Positions 11,586-21,818 of a stretch of 64,000 nt of DNA are shown piece by piece. A program made the translations under genes and the position numbers. This DNA is from Chaunax sp. Z400. Lineage: Eukaryota > Chordata > Actinopteri > Lophiiformes > Chaunacidae. A model generated the notes under the pieces. It saw only the letters and a list, made by a program, of their open reading frames with translations. It had not been told where the DNA came from and did not search any database. The DNA lies in contig CM075192.1 in assembly GCA_037577475.1 (NCBI GenBank), positions 5,926,408 to 5,990,407 of the forward strand. Reading direction: 5' to 3'. Positions within the stretch are counted from its first letter, which is position 1. Each line of letters begins with the position of its first letter.

Positions 11586-13007
11586 TGGAGATGAACTGCA
11601 TACTTTTGTCTCTGATTGGTCACTTTTAACTGCAGTGTGATGTGAAACAGAACCCTTTCTTTAGACTTGATGAGTTAAACTGAGCATCAGTATCAATATT
11701 TTTGCTTCATGACTCACCAGAAGGAAAACAATAACTGTGGGATAAGATTTTATTGAACTAATGTTAAAACCCTGAGGACGTCAGAGGTTTTATAGTAGAT
11801 TTAGCAGCACCATGTATGCAAAATAAAGTGGAACGGTCACTCCCTCTAACATATTTGGAGGGAGTGACCAAGTTTAAACTTAAAATTTGACCTTGTGAAC
11901 TAAATATTTAGAAATGGTGAAAAAACATGTAAGTATTTTGAGGTGATTAGCAGCTCTTTTCAGCTGAGTGTGACATGTTCTATTTTAAAATCATCAAACA
12001 CTACTGTGGAATACTTTCTGTGCTCTGACATCTGGTATTAAAATAATCATAATAATGACTAAACAATTCCATGTATTCAAGGAGGAGCTGCCCTTATATC
12101 TGAGGTGGGTTAAAAAAAAACATGTTCTCTGTTTTATCTGTATCCCTCACATTTTTTTGCTTGTCCTAATTTCACTGTGATCAACTGGGAGCGTCTCTCA
12201 CTCTTGACAGGGAGAATGGCAAAGAAAAACAAAGACAAAAAGATGCAGGCAGACCAGCAATTACTGCTCTGATGAGAATCCACTGGGGTTGCAACCCTCT
12301 CCTCTCCATCCTCAAGAGGACATCAAGTATGGTAAATAGCCAGCAGGAGGGGAGAAGATGAAGGCAGAGAAACACCCACATATAGATCATTCATAAAGCA
12401 GAGGAGCTCAGATGATGCAGAATGAGTCGAATGGCAAAGAATGAGGGAAGAAAGAAATTGCTGGCAGACTATGGTTGAACAGTTGCAGTGAAAACACAGC
12501 TCTTGCCTTTATTCCCCCACTCCCTGAGAGTCAATGAGCCAAAGAGGGGGCTTTAAGCATACAGTACAGCCCCCACAGCCGCCCTCCACCCCTGCAATCT
12601 ATTTTATTTATGCTTTATTGCAGCAGCCTCTAATCTCAGTGGGGGCCTGTGGCTGCAGGATGTGGATATGTTGTTATAGCAAGATCATCTTGCCGTTTCT
12701 CCTTCAATTAGCCTAACATGGTATGGAGCACTGGACCTCCAACCCAGAGCTAAATCACCCAGCAGCAGCTAGAGCCCATGTCCCCTGATGACCAGCTGCT
12801 CGACGGGCCAATGAAAGGACATCTGTGGTTTCTAATGACAAGGACCATGAGGAAACTCATGAAGTGAACCACCAGCAGCTGATTTTCATGCAGCCCACCA
12901 CTGTGAATTTGGCAATTGCGGACCCCCCAGTTCTCTGATCCACACAAGTGTTGTGTGTCAACGTGCAGTGGTTCAATTTTTGACCCTGCAGCATGAGAAA
13001 GACATTG
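11586..13007. other. Unremarkable intron sequence
   Basis: No gene or clearly recognised repeat is visible. Reading frames are short and unlike known proteins. Confidence 0.45.
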
Positions 13008-13830
13008 GGCCCTATATTTAAATGATTTTAGGTCCAACTGACTGCATAGGAACATGTGTAGCGATATTAAAGTGAGAAGTAAGAGGAGGGCTGACGCACA
13101 TCCCTATTTGTGCAGTAGATCTAGTGCTACATGCAAATCACAGTCCACAGATTGGGTCTTAAAATGATCACTAATTAATAGCAGATGCGATGCAGCTGGG
13201 TGAAATAATAATGCATTAATGAGGAAAATATTAATTACATTACCTGCTGCGACCTCCCAGCAGCAGAAACTATAAGTGTCATTTACACGAAGCACAGCAG
13301 CTTAACTTCATTAATTGTTTAAATCTCATGACATGCTGACAAGGTCTAATAGAACCTAATGTTCTGTGTTCTACACACACAGTCCAGGTTCATGAGGAAA
13401 ATGTTGACAAATCCTGACTGAGGGGCTGCTATCTGTGAGGGTGTGAGTCTCCAAATTTAAGAAATCAATTAGTTCTGGTGGGAGGATAAAAAAGAACATG
13501 CAGAATCAGATGAAGTCAGAGCCAATCCTTGCATCATGAGAGCATAACAAGTAAAGTGTTTGTGTATTGTGAAGTAGACTATATATGAGAATATTGCTGA
13601 ACGAGGCAGCCTTTAAATAGCAGAAACAAATTCGTTTTTTTTGTGTTGGCCTATTTGTTGGTCAGTGGTTCAATCTCATTCTGCTACCTCAAGATAGCAA
13701 TGTGCCAACAATGTGCCTGACCACACCTCATTTTAATACCAACATGTACAGATTGGTGCCTTTTTACACAACGTAGATGCATGAAAATTACCACTGCATC
13801 AGCCGGAAACTAGCAATGACCGGGCAGAAG
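13008..13830 (-). repeat. Dispersed repeat family A, long copy, reverse orientation
   Basis: Collinear with 60470-61100, and in its first part with 46480-46800. Shared blocks are GGGTGAAATAATA followed by ATTAATGAGGAAAATATTA (13199-13234), AATGTTCTGTGTTCT (13358-13372), GAGCCAATCC followed by TGCATCA (13519-13536), and GATAGCAATGTGCCAACAA with CCTCATTTTAA (13694-13737). It starts with a GGGCCCTATATTTAA end. Confidence 0.6.
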
Positions 13831-14460
13831 ATAGAATCCAATGTCAGTAAATTTGTTAGTCTAACACTTTAGTCCACAGCAAGATATTTCAATAATGACT
13901 AGATTCCACTGAAGGCTTCATGGATAGCATAAGCTGACAAGGAAACTGGTATTCAAATAAATTCAAATCTGTTGCTCTTAGTGTATTGTCTTGTTTTTCT
14001 TTTATTCCAGCACGCTGACATTAAACCCTCTGACTTAGAGTTCAGACACTAACATGTTGATTTGCTTTTTCAGTCAGCAGTAGATGGCCTTAGATTCCAT
14101 TAACATTGCATTACTGTAAGCAAATATTGGTTTGTGCAGGTTGTATTTTAGCATGTCCATGAAATATAAGTTGTAGAAATTGAAATTAAATGTAAATTTG
14201 TACAAATGGCTCCTGAATATAATTTAAAGCTGCTGAGAATGAAGGTACGGTGAGATTAGACCATATCAACGTTCCCCTAATAACTTTATTACAATGACAG
14301 CCACGTCAACCCAGCAGGAGAGAGAATAATGCAGGAAATTAAATGTTCCTAGAAAAGGTCACTTTCCAGAGGCTCCTTGTTCAGAATCACCAGAAGACAA
14401 AATCTCTATGTCTTCAATAACAGCACTGTATTATTTTTTAACATAACTGTATTTTTCTGT

Positions 14461-15966
14461 AAAACATCAGTAAACCATCACTAAACCATCAATAAACCAT
14501 CACTAAACCATCACTAAACCATCAATAAAGCAGCACTAAACCATCACTAAACCAACACTAAACCATCAATAAACCATCACTAAACCAGCACTAAGCCATC
14601 AATAAACCATCAATAAACTATCACTAAACCATCAATAAACCAGCACTAAATCATCAATAAACCATCACTAAACCATCACTAAACCAGCACTAAATCATCA
14701 ATAAACCATCACTAAACCATCAATAAACCATCACTAAACCAGCACTAAATCATCAATAAACCATCAGTAAACCATCACTAAACCATCAATAAACCATCAC
14801 TAAACCGTCAATAAACCATTACTAAACCAGCACTAAATCATCAATAAACCATCACTAAACCAGCACTAAACCATCAATAAACCATCAATAAACCATCAAT
14901 AAAGCAGCACTAAACCATCACTAAACCATCAATAAACCATCACTAAACCATCAATAAACCAGCACTAAATCATCAATAAACCATCAATAAAGCAGCACTA
15001 AACCATCACTAAACCAACACTAAACCATCAATAAACCATCACTAAACCAGCACTAAGCCATCAATAAACCATCAATAAACTATCACTAAACCATCAATAA
15101 ACCAGCACTAAATCATCAATAAACCATCACTAAACCATAAATAAACCAGCACTAAACCAGCACTAAATCATCAATAAACCATCACTAAACCATCAATAAA
15201 CCATCACTAAACCAGCACTAAATCATCAATAAACCATCAGTAAACCATCACTAAACCATCAATAAACCATCACTAAACCGTCAATAAACCATTACTAAAC
15301 CAGCACTAAATCATCAATAAACCATCACTAAACCAGCACTAAACCATCAATAAACCATCAATAAACCATCAATAAAGCAGCACTAAACCATCACTAAACC
15401 ATCAATAAACCATCACTAAACCATCAATAAACCAGCACTAAACCATCAATAAACTATCAATAAAGCAGCACTAAACCATCAGTAAACCATCACTAAACCA
15501 TCAATAAACCATCACTAAACCATCAATAAACCATCACTAAACCATCAATAAACCATCACTTAACCAGCACTAAACCATCACTAAACCAGCACTAAATCAT
15601 CAATAAACCATCACTAAACCATAAATAAACCATCACTAAACCAGCACTAAACCAGCACTAAATCATCAATAAACCATCAGTAAACCATCAATAAACCATC
15701 ACTAAACCGTCAATAAACCATTACTAAACCAGCACTAAATCATCAATAAACCATCACTAAACCAGCACTAAACCATCAATAAACCATCACTAAACCAGCA
15801 CTAAACCATCACTAAACCATCAATAAACCATCACTAAACCATCAATAAACCATCACTAAACCATCAATAAACCATCACTTAACCAGCACTAAACCATCAC
15901 TAAACCAGCACTAAATCATCAATAAACCATCACTAAACCATAAATAAACCATCACTAAACCAGCAC
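14461..15966. repeat. 11-bp minisatellite, left part
   Basis: Tandem units of TAAACCATCAM (M is A or C), with recurring variants TAAACCAGCAC, TAAATCATCAA, TAAACCGTCAA, TAAAGCAGCAC and TTAACCAGCAC. A- and C-ending units tend to alternate, giving a 22-bp dimer. Longer blocks recur about 462 bp apart (for example the GCAGCAC block at 14531 and 14993). The array is interrupted at 15967 by the LTR retrotransposon and resumes at 22543. It has no spacers and no CRISPR-like layout. Confidence 0.97.
15963..15966. other. Target-site duplication, left (GCAC)
   Basis: GCAC immediately before the 5' LTR matches GCAC at 22543-22546. It lies within a TAAACCAGCAC minisatellite unit, so part of the match could be fortuitous, but the array is in register across the insertion. 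Confidence 0.8.
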
Positions 15967-16124
15967 TGTAACAGGGTAGATCTGTATCACCACACTAACT
16001 CACCTTCACACTGGTAGTGGTTTTGTGTGTGTGTGTGGGGACATGCACGTTTGCTGTGAGCTTAAGCTTGATTTGATGTGATTGTGCACAGGTGTGTCTG
16101 GGTGTGTCTCCTCCTCTAGGAGGT

Positions 16125-16132
16125 TATTTAAG
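16125..16132 (+). promoter_or_regulatory. TATA-like box of the LTR promoter
   Basis: TATTTAAG in the 5' LTR, about 30 bp upstream of the presumed transcription start. The equivalent in the 3' LTR is 21977-21984. Confidence 0.5.
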
Positions 16133-16603
16133 TGCCTCATGGTCACCACTGCTGCCCTCTCATTTTGCTGTTGTTTCTCTGTGTGCAGGTATGTGGAACG
16201 CATGTTTTAATGTAGAACATAGCCCTCGTTTGTGATGTGTTCTGGATTGTGAAGAATGTCCACATGCGCCCTCTCATTTTGCTGTTGTTTCTCTGTGTGC
16301 AGGCCAGGTTCCGCTGCATGTGTTGCAGCCTTAAGGCAGGTTTGGGCTTCCCAAAGGCTGAAGTGAATGCCGGCCTTTATATTGCTGATGGTGTGGACAA
16401 CACTGCCATCAGTGAAGAGATAGAGTGAGACTGTGGAAGCAACCAACTAGCATTGCAGCGGCCTGGACCTCCGACTCCTCTCCCCTAAAAGAGTTGGAGG
16501 AACCACTTTTCCCTCCTTTAAATGAACTCTGAAAAGGACAGTGATTTTTTATAGTTATTCCCCTGAAGTCAGTCCAGTTATTTAGTGTATATTTATGTAG
16601 TTT

Positions 16604-16609
16604 AATAAA
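16604..16609 (+). terminator. LTR polyadenylation signal AATAAA (5' LTR copy)
   Basis: AATAAA followed about 20-40 bases later by a GT-rich block (TTGTCGTTGTGGTGTTTC), the usual arrangement of a poly(A) site. The active copy for full-length transcripts would be the one at 22456-22461. Confidence 0.75.
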
Positions 16610-16692
16610 GTGTATTTTAAACTGCTTGTCGTTGTGGTGTTTCTTGCCCTTGTTGGCACTGTATGGTCAATATCTAACCTGGCTGTTACAAC

Positions 16693-16710
16693 TGGCGTTG
16701 TCGGCAGGAT
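16693..16710 (+). promoter_or_regulatory. Primer-binding site, serine-tRNA-like
   Basis: TGGCGTTGTCGGCAGGAT begins two bases after the 5' LTR. Its complement matches, with one mismatch in 18 as I remember the sequence, the 3' end (including CCA) of vertebrate tRNA-Ser(AGA). Minus-strand DNA synthesis would start here. Confidence 0.75.
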
Positions 16711-16728
16711 TGACCACCAGAGTCACTA

Positions 16729-17721
16729 GTGGGCAAGAACAACATGACTGACCAGAGTGAACCACAGACTGGCTCAAATAGGGAAACCTCAGCTCCTAGT
16801 GCAGTATTCAGACCAGTTGGTATGTTTCCCATGCTCAACATAGCTACAGCTAAATTTAAGGGGGGGGATTCAGATATTAGTCTGGGGGAATGGAAAAGTA
16901 ACCTCCAGACAGCATTCATTCTGCAAGGGATCCCAACAGAATTTAGGGCTGATTTGACACTTTGCTGTTTAGAGGGCAAAGCAAAACGAGAAATTTTAAT
17001 TTTACCACTAGAGCAGCGTAACACGGCTGAATTAATTTTTAATGTGTTAGAAAAATTATATGGGGATAAAACCACTGCCTCGGTCCTGCGCACTCAATTC
17101 TTCAACACTCGCCAAGAACATCACGAAGATATCGGCTCTTTTGCATTGAGGCTCCAAGAACACTTCCTCCGATTAAAAAGGAAGGATCCAAGAGGCATCA
17201 TGGATGAAAATGTTCTTCTAAGAGATCACCTGATTGAGGGACTAAGAGATGTTGCAATAAGGGGTGAGTTCAGAACGAAGATTTTATTACATGAAAACCT
17301 TACATTTGAGGATATTAAAGCGGAGCTCCTCTTAAGAGAACATGCCTATGAAGGAACAGTTGAACATGCTCAGTGTTTTGCCACCAGAGGGGAGAAATAT
17401 CCTAACAGCAATGTCAAAGACCTGGAGCACATTAAATCAGAGCTACGACAAGAAATTACTCAACAAGTGACACTCCAGTTTAAAGAGTTATCTCAGTCGT
17501 TGATTGAGGAAATTCGGTCAGAACTGCACCCAACCACTCCAAAAGATTCTGATTGGAACCAGCATAACCAACACAGACCTATGGCAAGGGGGGGAAGTAG
17601 ACCTAGAGTAAATTCCAATCGATATGATGAACGGGGCAGCCCCATTTGTAACAACTGTTCCCAGTCTGGCCATATAGCCCGCTTCTGTAAAAACAGGGCT
17701 AGGTCAGCATCTTTAAACTGA
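16729..17721 (+). CDS. gag: gag polyprotein of the gypsy-type element (330 aa)
   Basis: A 330-residue uninterrupted frame starting 38 bases after the LTR. A second ATG (16744) six codons in has a comparable context. Residues of about 40-200 have the helical, leucine-rich character of Ty3/gypsy capsid proteins, including EWKSNLQTAF near 55 and a run with FALRLQEHFLRL further on. A charged, glutamine-rich segment (about 235-275) could be a coiled coil. The C-terminal basic region holds one CCHC zinc knuckle (C307, C310, H315, C320; CX2CX4HX4C) for RNA packaging. The protein forms virus-like particles in this family. The frame ends in TGA at 17719-17721, directly after a slippery heptamer. The overall pattern recalls capsids related to the PNMA/ZCCHC domesticated genes, a weak inference. 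Confidence 0.92.
   Translation: MGKNNMTDQSEPQTGSNRETSAPSAVFRPVGMFPMLNIATAKFKGGDSDISLGEWKSNLQTAFILQGIPTEFRADLTLCCLEGKAKREILILPLEQRNTAELIFNVLEKLYGDKTTASVLRTQFFNTRQEHHEDIGSFALRLQEHFLRLKRKDPRGIMDENVLLRDHLIEGLRDVAIRGEFRTKILLHENLTFEDIKAELLLREHAYEGTVEHAQCFATRGEKYPNSNVKDLEHIKSELRQEITQQVTLQFKELSQSLIEEIRSELHPTTPKDSDWNQHNQHRPMARGGSRPRVNSNRYDERGSPICNNCSQSGHIARFCKNRARSASLN
17712..17718 (+). promoter_or_regulatory. -1 ribosomal frameshift heptamer T TTA AAC
   Basis: TTTAAAC lies in the gag frame exactly as X XXY YYZ (T-TTA-AAC) and is followed immediately by the gag stop TGA. The pol frame is -1 relative to gag and is open from 17703, after a TAG at 17700-17702, so slippage must fall between 17703 and 17721, where the heptamer lies. 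Possible downstream stems are CCAC/GTGG (17728-17731 with 17736-17739) and GGCCCA/TGGGCC (17738-17743 with 17768-17773); these two overlap and would compete. Confidence 0.85.
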
Positions 17722-20700
17722 ATGACACCACTGTTGTGGCCCAGACGGTGGGTGGTTTAGATACCAATGGGCCCCAAATTAAAGATATGGACAGATTGAT
17801 TGGAAAAGTCCCCAAAGTTGATTTACACCGTGACCATGTCCCTATACAGTGTATTCTAGATACTGGCTCAAATGTATCACTGATGAAAAACAGCTATTTT
17901 TTGAAACACTTTGGCAATAATGGCATGAAGTTAAAAGATGCCAGTACATGGCTGGCACTAGAGGCTGCTAATGGGCTGGACATTCCATACCTGGGCTATG
18001 TATTATTGCATGTACAGGTCGGACAACTGGAACTCCCTGAATGTGGCTTTTTGGTGACAAAAGATCACTGTTTGACTGACTCTGAAGGGGTTCTTGGGAT
18101 GAACATCATTTCACGCTGTTTTGAAGAAGTGGATCAGAAAAGACCCTTGTCCTGTCTGTCCACTGATGAGCATCAACAGAAAGTCTGGGCCATGTCTTTC
18201 AAAATTTGTGCCAGCCTAGCACAGTTTGCAGCTCCAGATGGGTCCATTGGGTATGTACGCACCATAAACCGCCATCCCATACAGATTCCAGCCCGGAGTG
18301 AGATGTGGGTGTGGGGACGTACCAAGTCACCAGTGGATGGCAAGGACTACCAATGCTTGGTGGAACCTCTGGAGGTGGGTGGAGTTTTAATTGCTCGAAC
18401 TTTATCCACGGTTCAGGGGGGAAGGGTCCTAATACGAGTTCAAAATCTCAATGAGTCACCAATGTACCTTTACAGACATCAGAAGCTAGCTAAGACTTTT
18501 AAAAGTGACCCCACAGATGTCATACAGGAGAATGGTGTGAGAATGACCCGTGTTGGTGTAAACACTGTTAGAGTGAGTATGGGCCAAACTGAATCCAAGC
18601 CAGAACAGAGTGTTTTTCCTGATTTAAAGAGTCTCCATTTGTCCACAGAGGAGCGGGAGAGAATGCAGGCTTTGTTACACAAACACAGAGCGGTTTTTGC
18701 GGCGCATGACGAGGATTATGGACTGACGGACACCATACAACATGTGATCCCCACAGGCAATGCCCCCCCAGTGCAGGAGCGCTACAGACAGATTCCACCA
18801 AAAATGTACCAAGAAGTGAAGAGTTTGATTCAAGGTATGTTTGACTCAAACATCATTGTGCCTAGTTCCAGCCCTTGGGCATCGCCAATCGTGTTAGTCC
18901 GCAAGAAGGATGGGACACTTAGATTTTGTGTGGACTATCGCAAATTAAATGCTGTGACCCATAAAGATGCTTATCCTCTTCCAAGAATAGAAGAATCATT
19001 GGCATGTCTGGGCAGTGCGAAGTACTTTTCTACCCTGGATCTAGCAAGTGGATACTGGCAGGTGGGCGTTTCCCCTGCTGATAGAGAGAAAACAGCTTTC
19101 ACCACACCTATGGGCTTATTTGAATTCACTAGAATGCCCTTTGGCTTGTCCAATGCACCAGCTACATTTCAAAGATTGATGCATGCATGTCTGGGTGAAC
19201 AAAATCTACAATCTTTGCTAGTTTATCTTGATGATGTGATAATATACTCTCCTGATTTCGACACTCATTTGGCCCATTTGGACTCAGTGTTTGCAAAGTT
19301 GTCCAAGCATGGCCTTAAGCTAAAACCCAACAAGTGTTGCCTTTTAAAGCAGGAAGTGCAGTACTTGGGACATCGGGTTTCAGCAAGAGGAATTGCCCCA
19401 GATCCTGACAAGATAAAGTGTATCAAGGACTGGCCTACCCCCACAACTACCAAACAGCTGCAGTCCTTTCTGGGTTTGGCGGGCTATTACCGCAGATTTG
19501 TGAAAGGCTTCGCCAAAATTGCAAGCCCGTTAAATCAAATGTTGGTGGGAGCAGCCCAGAATCCAAGGAGTAAGGATAATCTGTTTCCCACTAAATGGAA
19601 CTCAGCCTGTGATGATGCCTTCAATGCACTAAAAATGACTCTGACCTCTGCACCTATATTGGCTTTTGCTGATTTTAACCTTCCTTTTATTCTGTACACA
19701 GATGCCAGTAGCCGAGGTTTAGGAGCTGTGCTTGCCCAAGTTCAGGACGGGAAGGAGAGGGTAATCGCTTTCGCCAGCAGGAGCTTGAGCCCTACAGAGA
19801 AAAATGATAAAAATTATAGCTCCTTTAAGCTTGAGTTTTTGGCTTTGACATGGGCAGTCACAAAAAAATTTGCTGAGTATTTACATTGTGCTCCTTTTCT
19901 TGTATATACAGATAATAATCCCCTAGTGCACTTGAACTCAGCTAAATTGGGGAGCCTAGAGCAGAGATGGGCAGCACGTCTGGCAAGTTTTCAATTTGAG
20001 ATAAAGTATAAGCCAGGACGTCTTAACCAGAGTGCAGATGCATTATCTCGATTTCCACCAGATGCAGCGCCCTCGGATCCAAACGAAGGAAGAGAAGGGG
20101 TTGAGATCCCATCATTCATTCATGTCAGCACGTACATCGCTAGAGCAATGTGCATGGGAACAGGAAAAGTCAAACAGGAAAACTTGCAAAAGGCAACAGT
20201 TGGGGCTCCATTGTTCCCTGAACGCACACCAACTCAGTGGTCTAATCTGCAGGAGGAAGATCCAGTCTTGAGGAGAGTGTCATGGTATTTGCACAGGGGC
20301 TATCGACCCAACAAGCACGAGAGGCAACAGGAGTCTAAACTTGTTTTACGCATCCTCCGTCATTGGGGACGACTTTCACTGATCGGAGGAGTGCTCTGCC
20401 GTAAGGTGCGAGACCCCAAGGAAGTTGACCCAGTGACCCAAATTATGGTTCCTGAGGGTGAGAAACGTGCTGTTTGGCAGTTATATCATGAATATGCAGG
20501 CCACTGGGGCCCAGAAAAGACAATATCATTGATCCAAAGCAGATTTTTTTGGCCAGATTTAAGCATAGATATTGCAAACTGGTGCGCCCAGTGTCAGAAC
20601 TGTGTTTTGCGCAAAGCTGCTACCACTAAACAAGCCCCTTTGATTCCTATTAAGACTTCTGCGCCCATGGAACTGTTGTCTGCAGATTTTCTGTCCATAG

Positions 20701-21761
20701 GCCATCCAGAGGACCTGTACCACAATGTGCTGGTTATGGTGGACCATTTCACCAAATTTGCCTGGGCAGCGGTCACCAAAGACCAAACTGCTGTAACAAC
20801 AGCTAAGGTAATATGGCACAAGCTAATTCAACCCTTCGGTGTTCCCAAACGATTGATGTCAGACCAAGGGCCAAATTTTGATTCCAAACTGATGCATGAA
20901 CTGTGTGAATTGTATGGCATAGCAAAGAATCCTACAACACCCTATCACCCAGCCGGAAATGGAGCCTGTGAAAGACTTAACCGGACTCTTTTAGGGTTGC
21001 TGGGCACCTTGGGGGACGAGAGAAGAAACTGGCATGACCATCTGCCCGAAATGATTCAGGTATATAATAATACCATACACAGTTCAACAGGATATTCACC
21101 ACATTATTTGATGTTTGGAAGGCATGGATTTCTTCCCCAGGACCGTTTGATGGGCCTCACAGAAAATGTAGGCTGCTCCTCTGTAGACAACTGGGTGAAG
21201 TGCCATCAGAAACGTCTGCTATATGCCTTTGAGAAAGCTGAGCAGCACAGAGACTCAGAGATGTCCAGACAGAAGAAATATTATGACCAGAAAGCGGAGA
21301 CCTCCCCACTGCTCCCTGGGGACAGAGTGTTGCTTCAGGACATGAGAGCAAAAGACCGAGGTAAGCTGGCTGATAGGTGGGCAAGGCAGCCTTACATTGT
21401 TGTAAAACAATCAGATCCTGCATTACCAGTATATGTTATTAAACAAGACTCGGGAGACCTTGAAAAAGTGGTCCATCGCAACTTATTGAGGCGCTGTCCA
21501 CTTCCACTGCAATTAAGCCCACAGAACTTTAGACTGACTAATACCCCTAACCAGAATGTTCTTAGACCTTTAAATGCCGTGACAGAGACAGGTACAGCCC
21601 CTGTAGAGCTTCCCTGGGTTGGGTTTTGGGCCCCTACAGGAGCCGTTCCAGAGGCCAGGCCAGAGGTTGGAGAGCCGAGCCACACCCACTCCGAACCCAG
21701 ACGGTCGGCAAGGACAACTAAAGGGCTGCCTCCACAGAGATATCGAGAACTACATCCATAA
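17718..21761 (+). CDS. pol: pol polyprotein: protease, reverse transcriptase, RNase H, integrase
   Basis: One uninterrupted frame to a TAA at 21759-21761. It has no ATG near its start (GTG at 17736), so expression as a gag-pol fusion by -1 frameshifting is expected. Residue numbers count from 17736. The aspartic protease has DTG at 42-44. The RT includes the DYRKLN, LDLASGYWQ, MPFGLSNAPATF and YLDD (497-500) motifs. The RNase H has D656 (YTDASS) and D726 (YTDNN). The integrase has an N-terminal H2C2-type zinc region (YHEYAGHWG, then CAQCQNC) and a catalytic triad D984, D1043 and E1079, with 35 residues between the last two (D,D35E). A C-terminal GDRVLLQ/PYIVV region resembles the GPY/F-like module. 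The end carries a basic RRSAR motif and a PPQRY tail. All catalytic residues checked are present. No chromodomain and no env were seen. Confidence 0.96.
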   Translation: MNDTTVVAQTVGGLDTNGPQIKDMDRLIGKVPKVDLHRDHVPIQCILDTGSNVSLMKNSYFLKHFGNNGMKLKDASTWLALEAANGLDIPYLGYVLLHVQVGQLELPECGFLVTKDHCLTDSEGVLGMNIISRCFEEVDQKRPLSCLSTDEHQQKVWAMSFKICASLAQFAAPDGSIGYVRTINRHPIQIPARSEMWVWGRTKSPVDGKDYQCLVEPLEVGGVLIARTLSTVQGGRVLIRVQNLNESPMYLYRHQKLAKTFKSDPTDVIQENGVRMTRVGVNTVRVSMGQTESKPEQSVFPDLKSLHLSTEERERMQALLHKHRAVFAAHDEDYGLTDTIQHVIPTGNAPPVQERYRQIPPKMYQEVKSLIQGMFDSNIIVPSSSPWASPIVLVRKKDGTLRFCVDYRKLNAVTHKDAYPLPRIEESLACLGSAKYFSTLDLASGYWQVGVSPADREKTAFTTPMGLFEFTRMPFGLSNAPATFQRLMHACLGEQNLQSLLVYLDDVIIYSPDFDTHLAHLDSVFAKLSKHGLKLKPNKCCLLKQEVQYLGHRVSARGIAPDPDKIKCIKDWPTPTTTKQLQSFLGLAGYYRRFVKGFAKIASPLNQMLVGAAQNPRSKDNLFPTKWNSACDDAFNALKMTLTSAPILAFADFNLPFILYTDASSRGLGAVLAQVQDGKERVIAFASRSLSPTEKNDKNYSSFKLEFLALTWAVTKKFAEYLHCAPFLVYTDNNPLVHLNSAKLGSLEQRWAARLASFQFEIKYKPGRLNQSADALSRFPPDAAPSDPNEGREGVEIPSFIHVSTYIARAMCMGTGKVKQENLQKATVGAPLFPERTPTQWSNLQEEDPVLRRVSWYLHRGYRPNKHERQQESKLVLRILRHWGRLSLIGGVLCRKVRDPKEVDPVTQIMVPEGEKRAVWQLYHEYAGHWGPEKTISLIQSRFFWPDLSIDIANWCAQCQNCVLRKAATTKQAPLIPIKTSAPMELLSADFLSIGHPEDLYHNVLVMVDHFTKFAWAAVTKDQTAVTTAKVIWHKLIQPFGVPKRLMSDQGPNFDSKLMHELCELYGIAKNPTTPYHPAGNGACERLNRTLLGLLGTLGDERRNWHDHLPEMIQVYNNTIHSSTGYSPHYLMFGRHGFLPQDRLMGLTENVGCSSVDNWVKCHQKRLLYAFEKAEQHRDSEMSRQKKYYDQKAETSPLLPGDRVLLQDMRAKDRGKLADRWARQPYIVVKQSDPALPVYVIKQDSGDLEKVVHRNLLRRCPLPLQLSPQNFRLTNTPNQNVLRPLNAVTETGTAPVELPWVGFWAPTGAVPEARPEVGEPSHTHSEPRRSARTTKGLPPQRYRELHP

Positions 21762-21809
21762 GCCATGATGACATTGTAGTGTGGCCATTGGGACAATGAC
21801 CATTTTAGC

Positions 21810-21818
21810 AGGGAGGGG
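21810..21818 (+). promoter_or_regulatory. Polypurine tract (AGGGAGGGG)
   Basis: A purine run ending exactly at the first base of the 3' LTR (TGTAACA), the expected primer for plus-strand DNA synthesis. Confidence 0.9.

Larger units (their letters stand above)
15967..16690 (+). repeat. 5' LTR (724 bp)
   Basis: Begins TGTAACA and ends TGTTACA, a 7-bp inverted terminal repeat containing TG...CA. Contents in order are a TATTTAAG box (16125-16132), two copies of a 36-bp direct repeat (16154-16189 and 16268-16303), an AATAAA signal (16604-16609) and a GT-rich stretch after it. By position, U3 ends near 16155 and U5 starts near 16625; both limits are inferred. Confidence 0.97.

Noticed and set aside
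16237..16428. 63-codon open frame inside both LTRs (also 22089-22280)
   Set aside because: Conservation between the two copies is only because the LTRs are near-identical. It overlaps the presumed R region and resembles no known protein.
16207..16446. Minus-strand open frames in the LTRs (also 22059-22298)
   Set aside because: Antisense shadows of LTR sequence without family motifs.
17736..17738. GTG at 17736 as a pol start codon
   Set aside because: Non-AUG initiation is unlikely in a vertebrate element, and a textbook frameshift signal lies just upstream.
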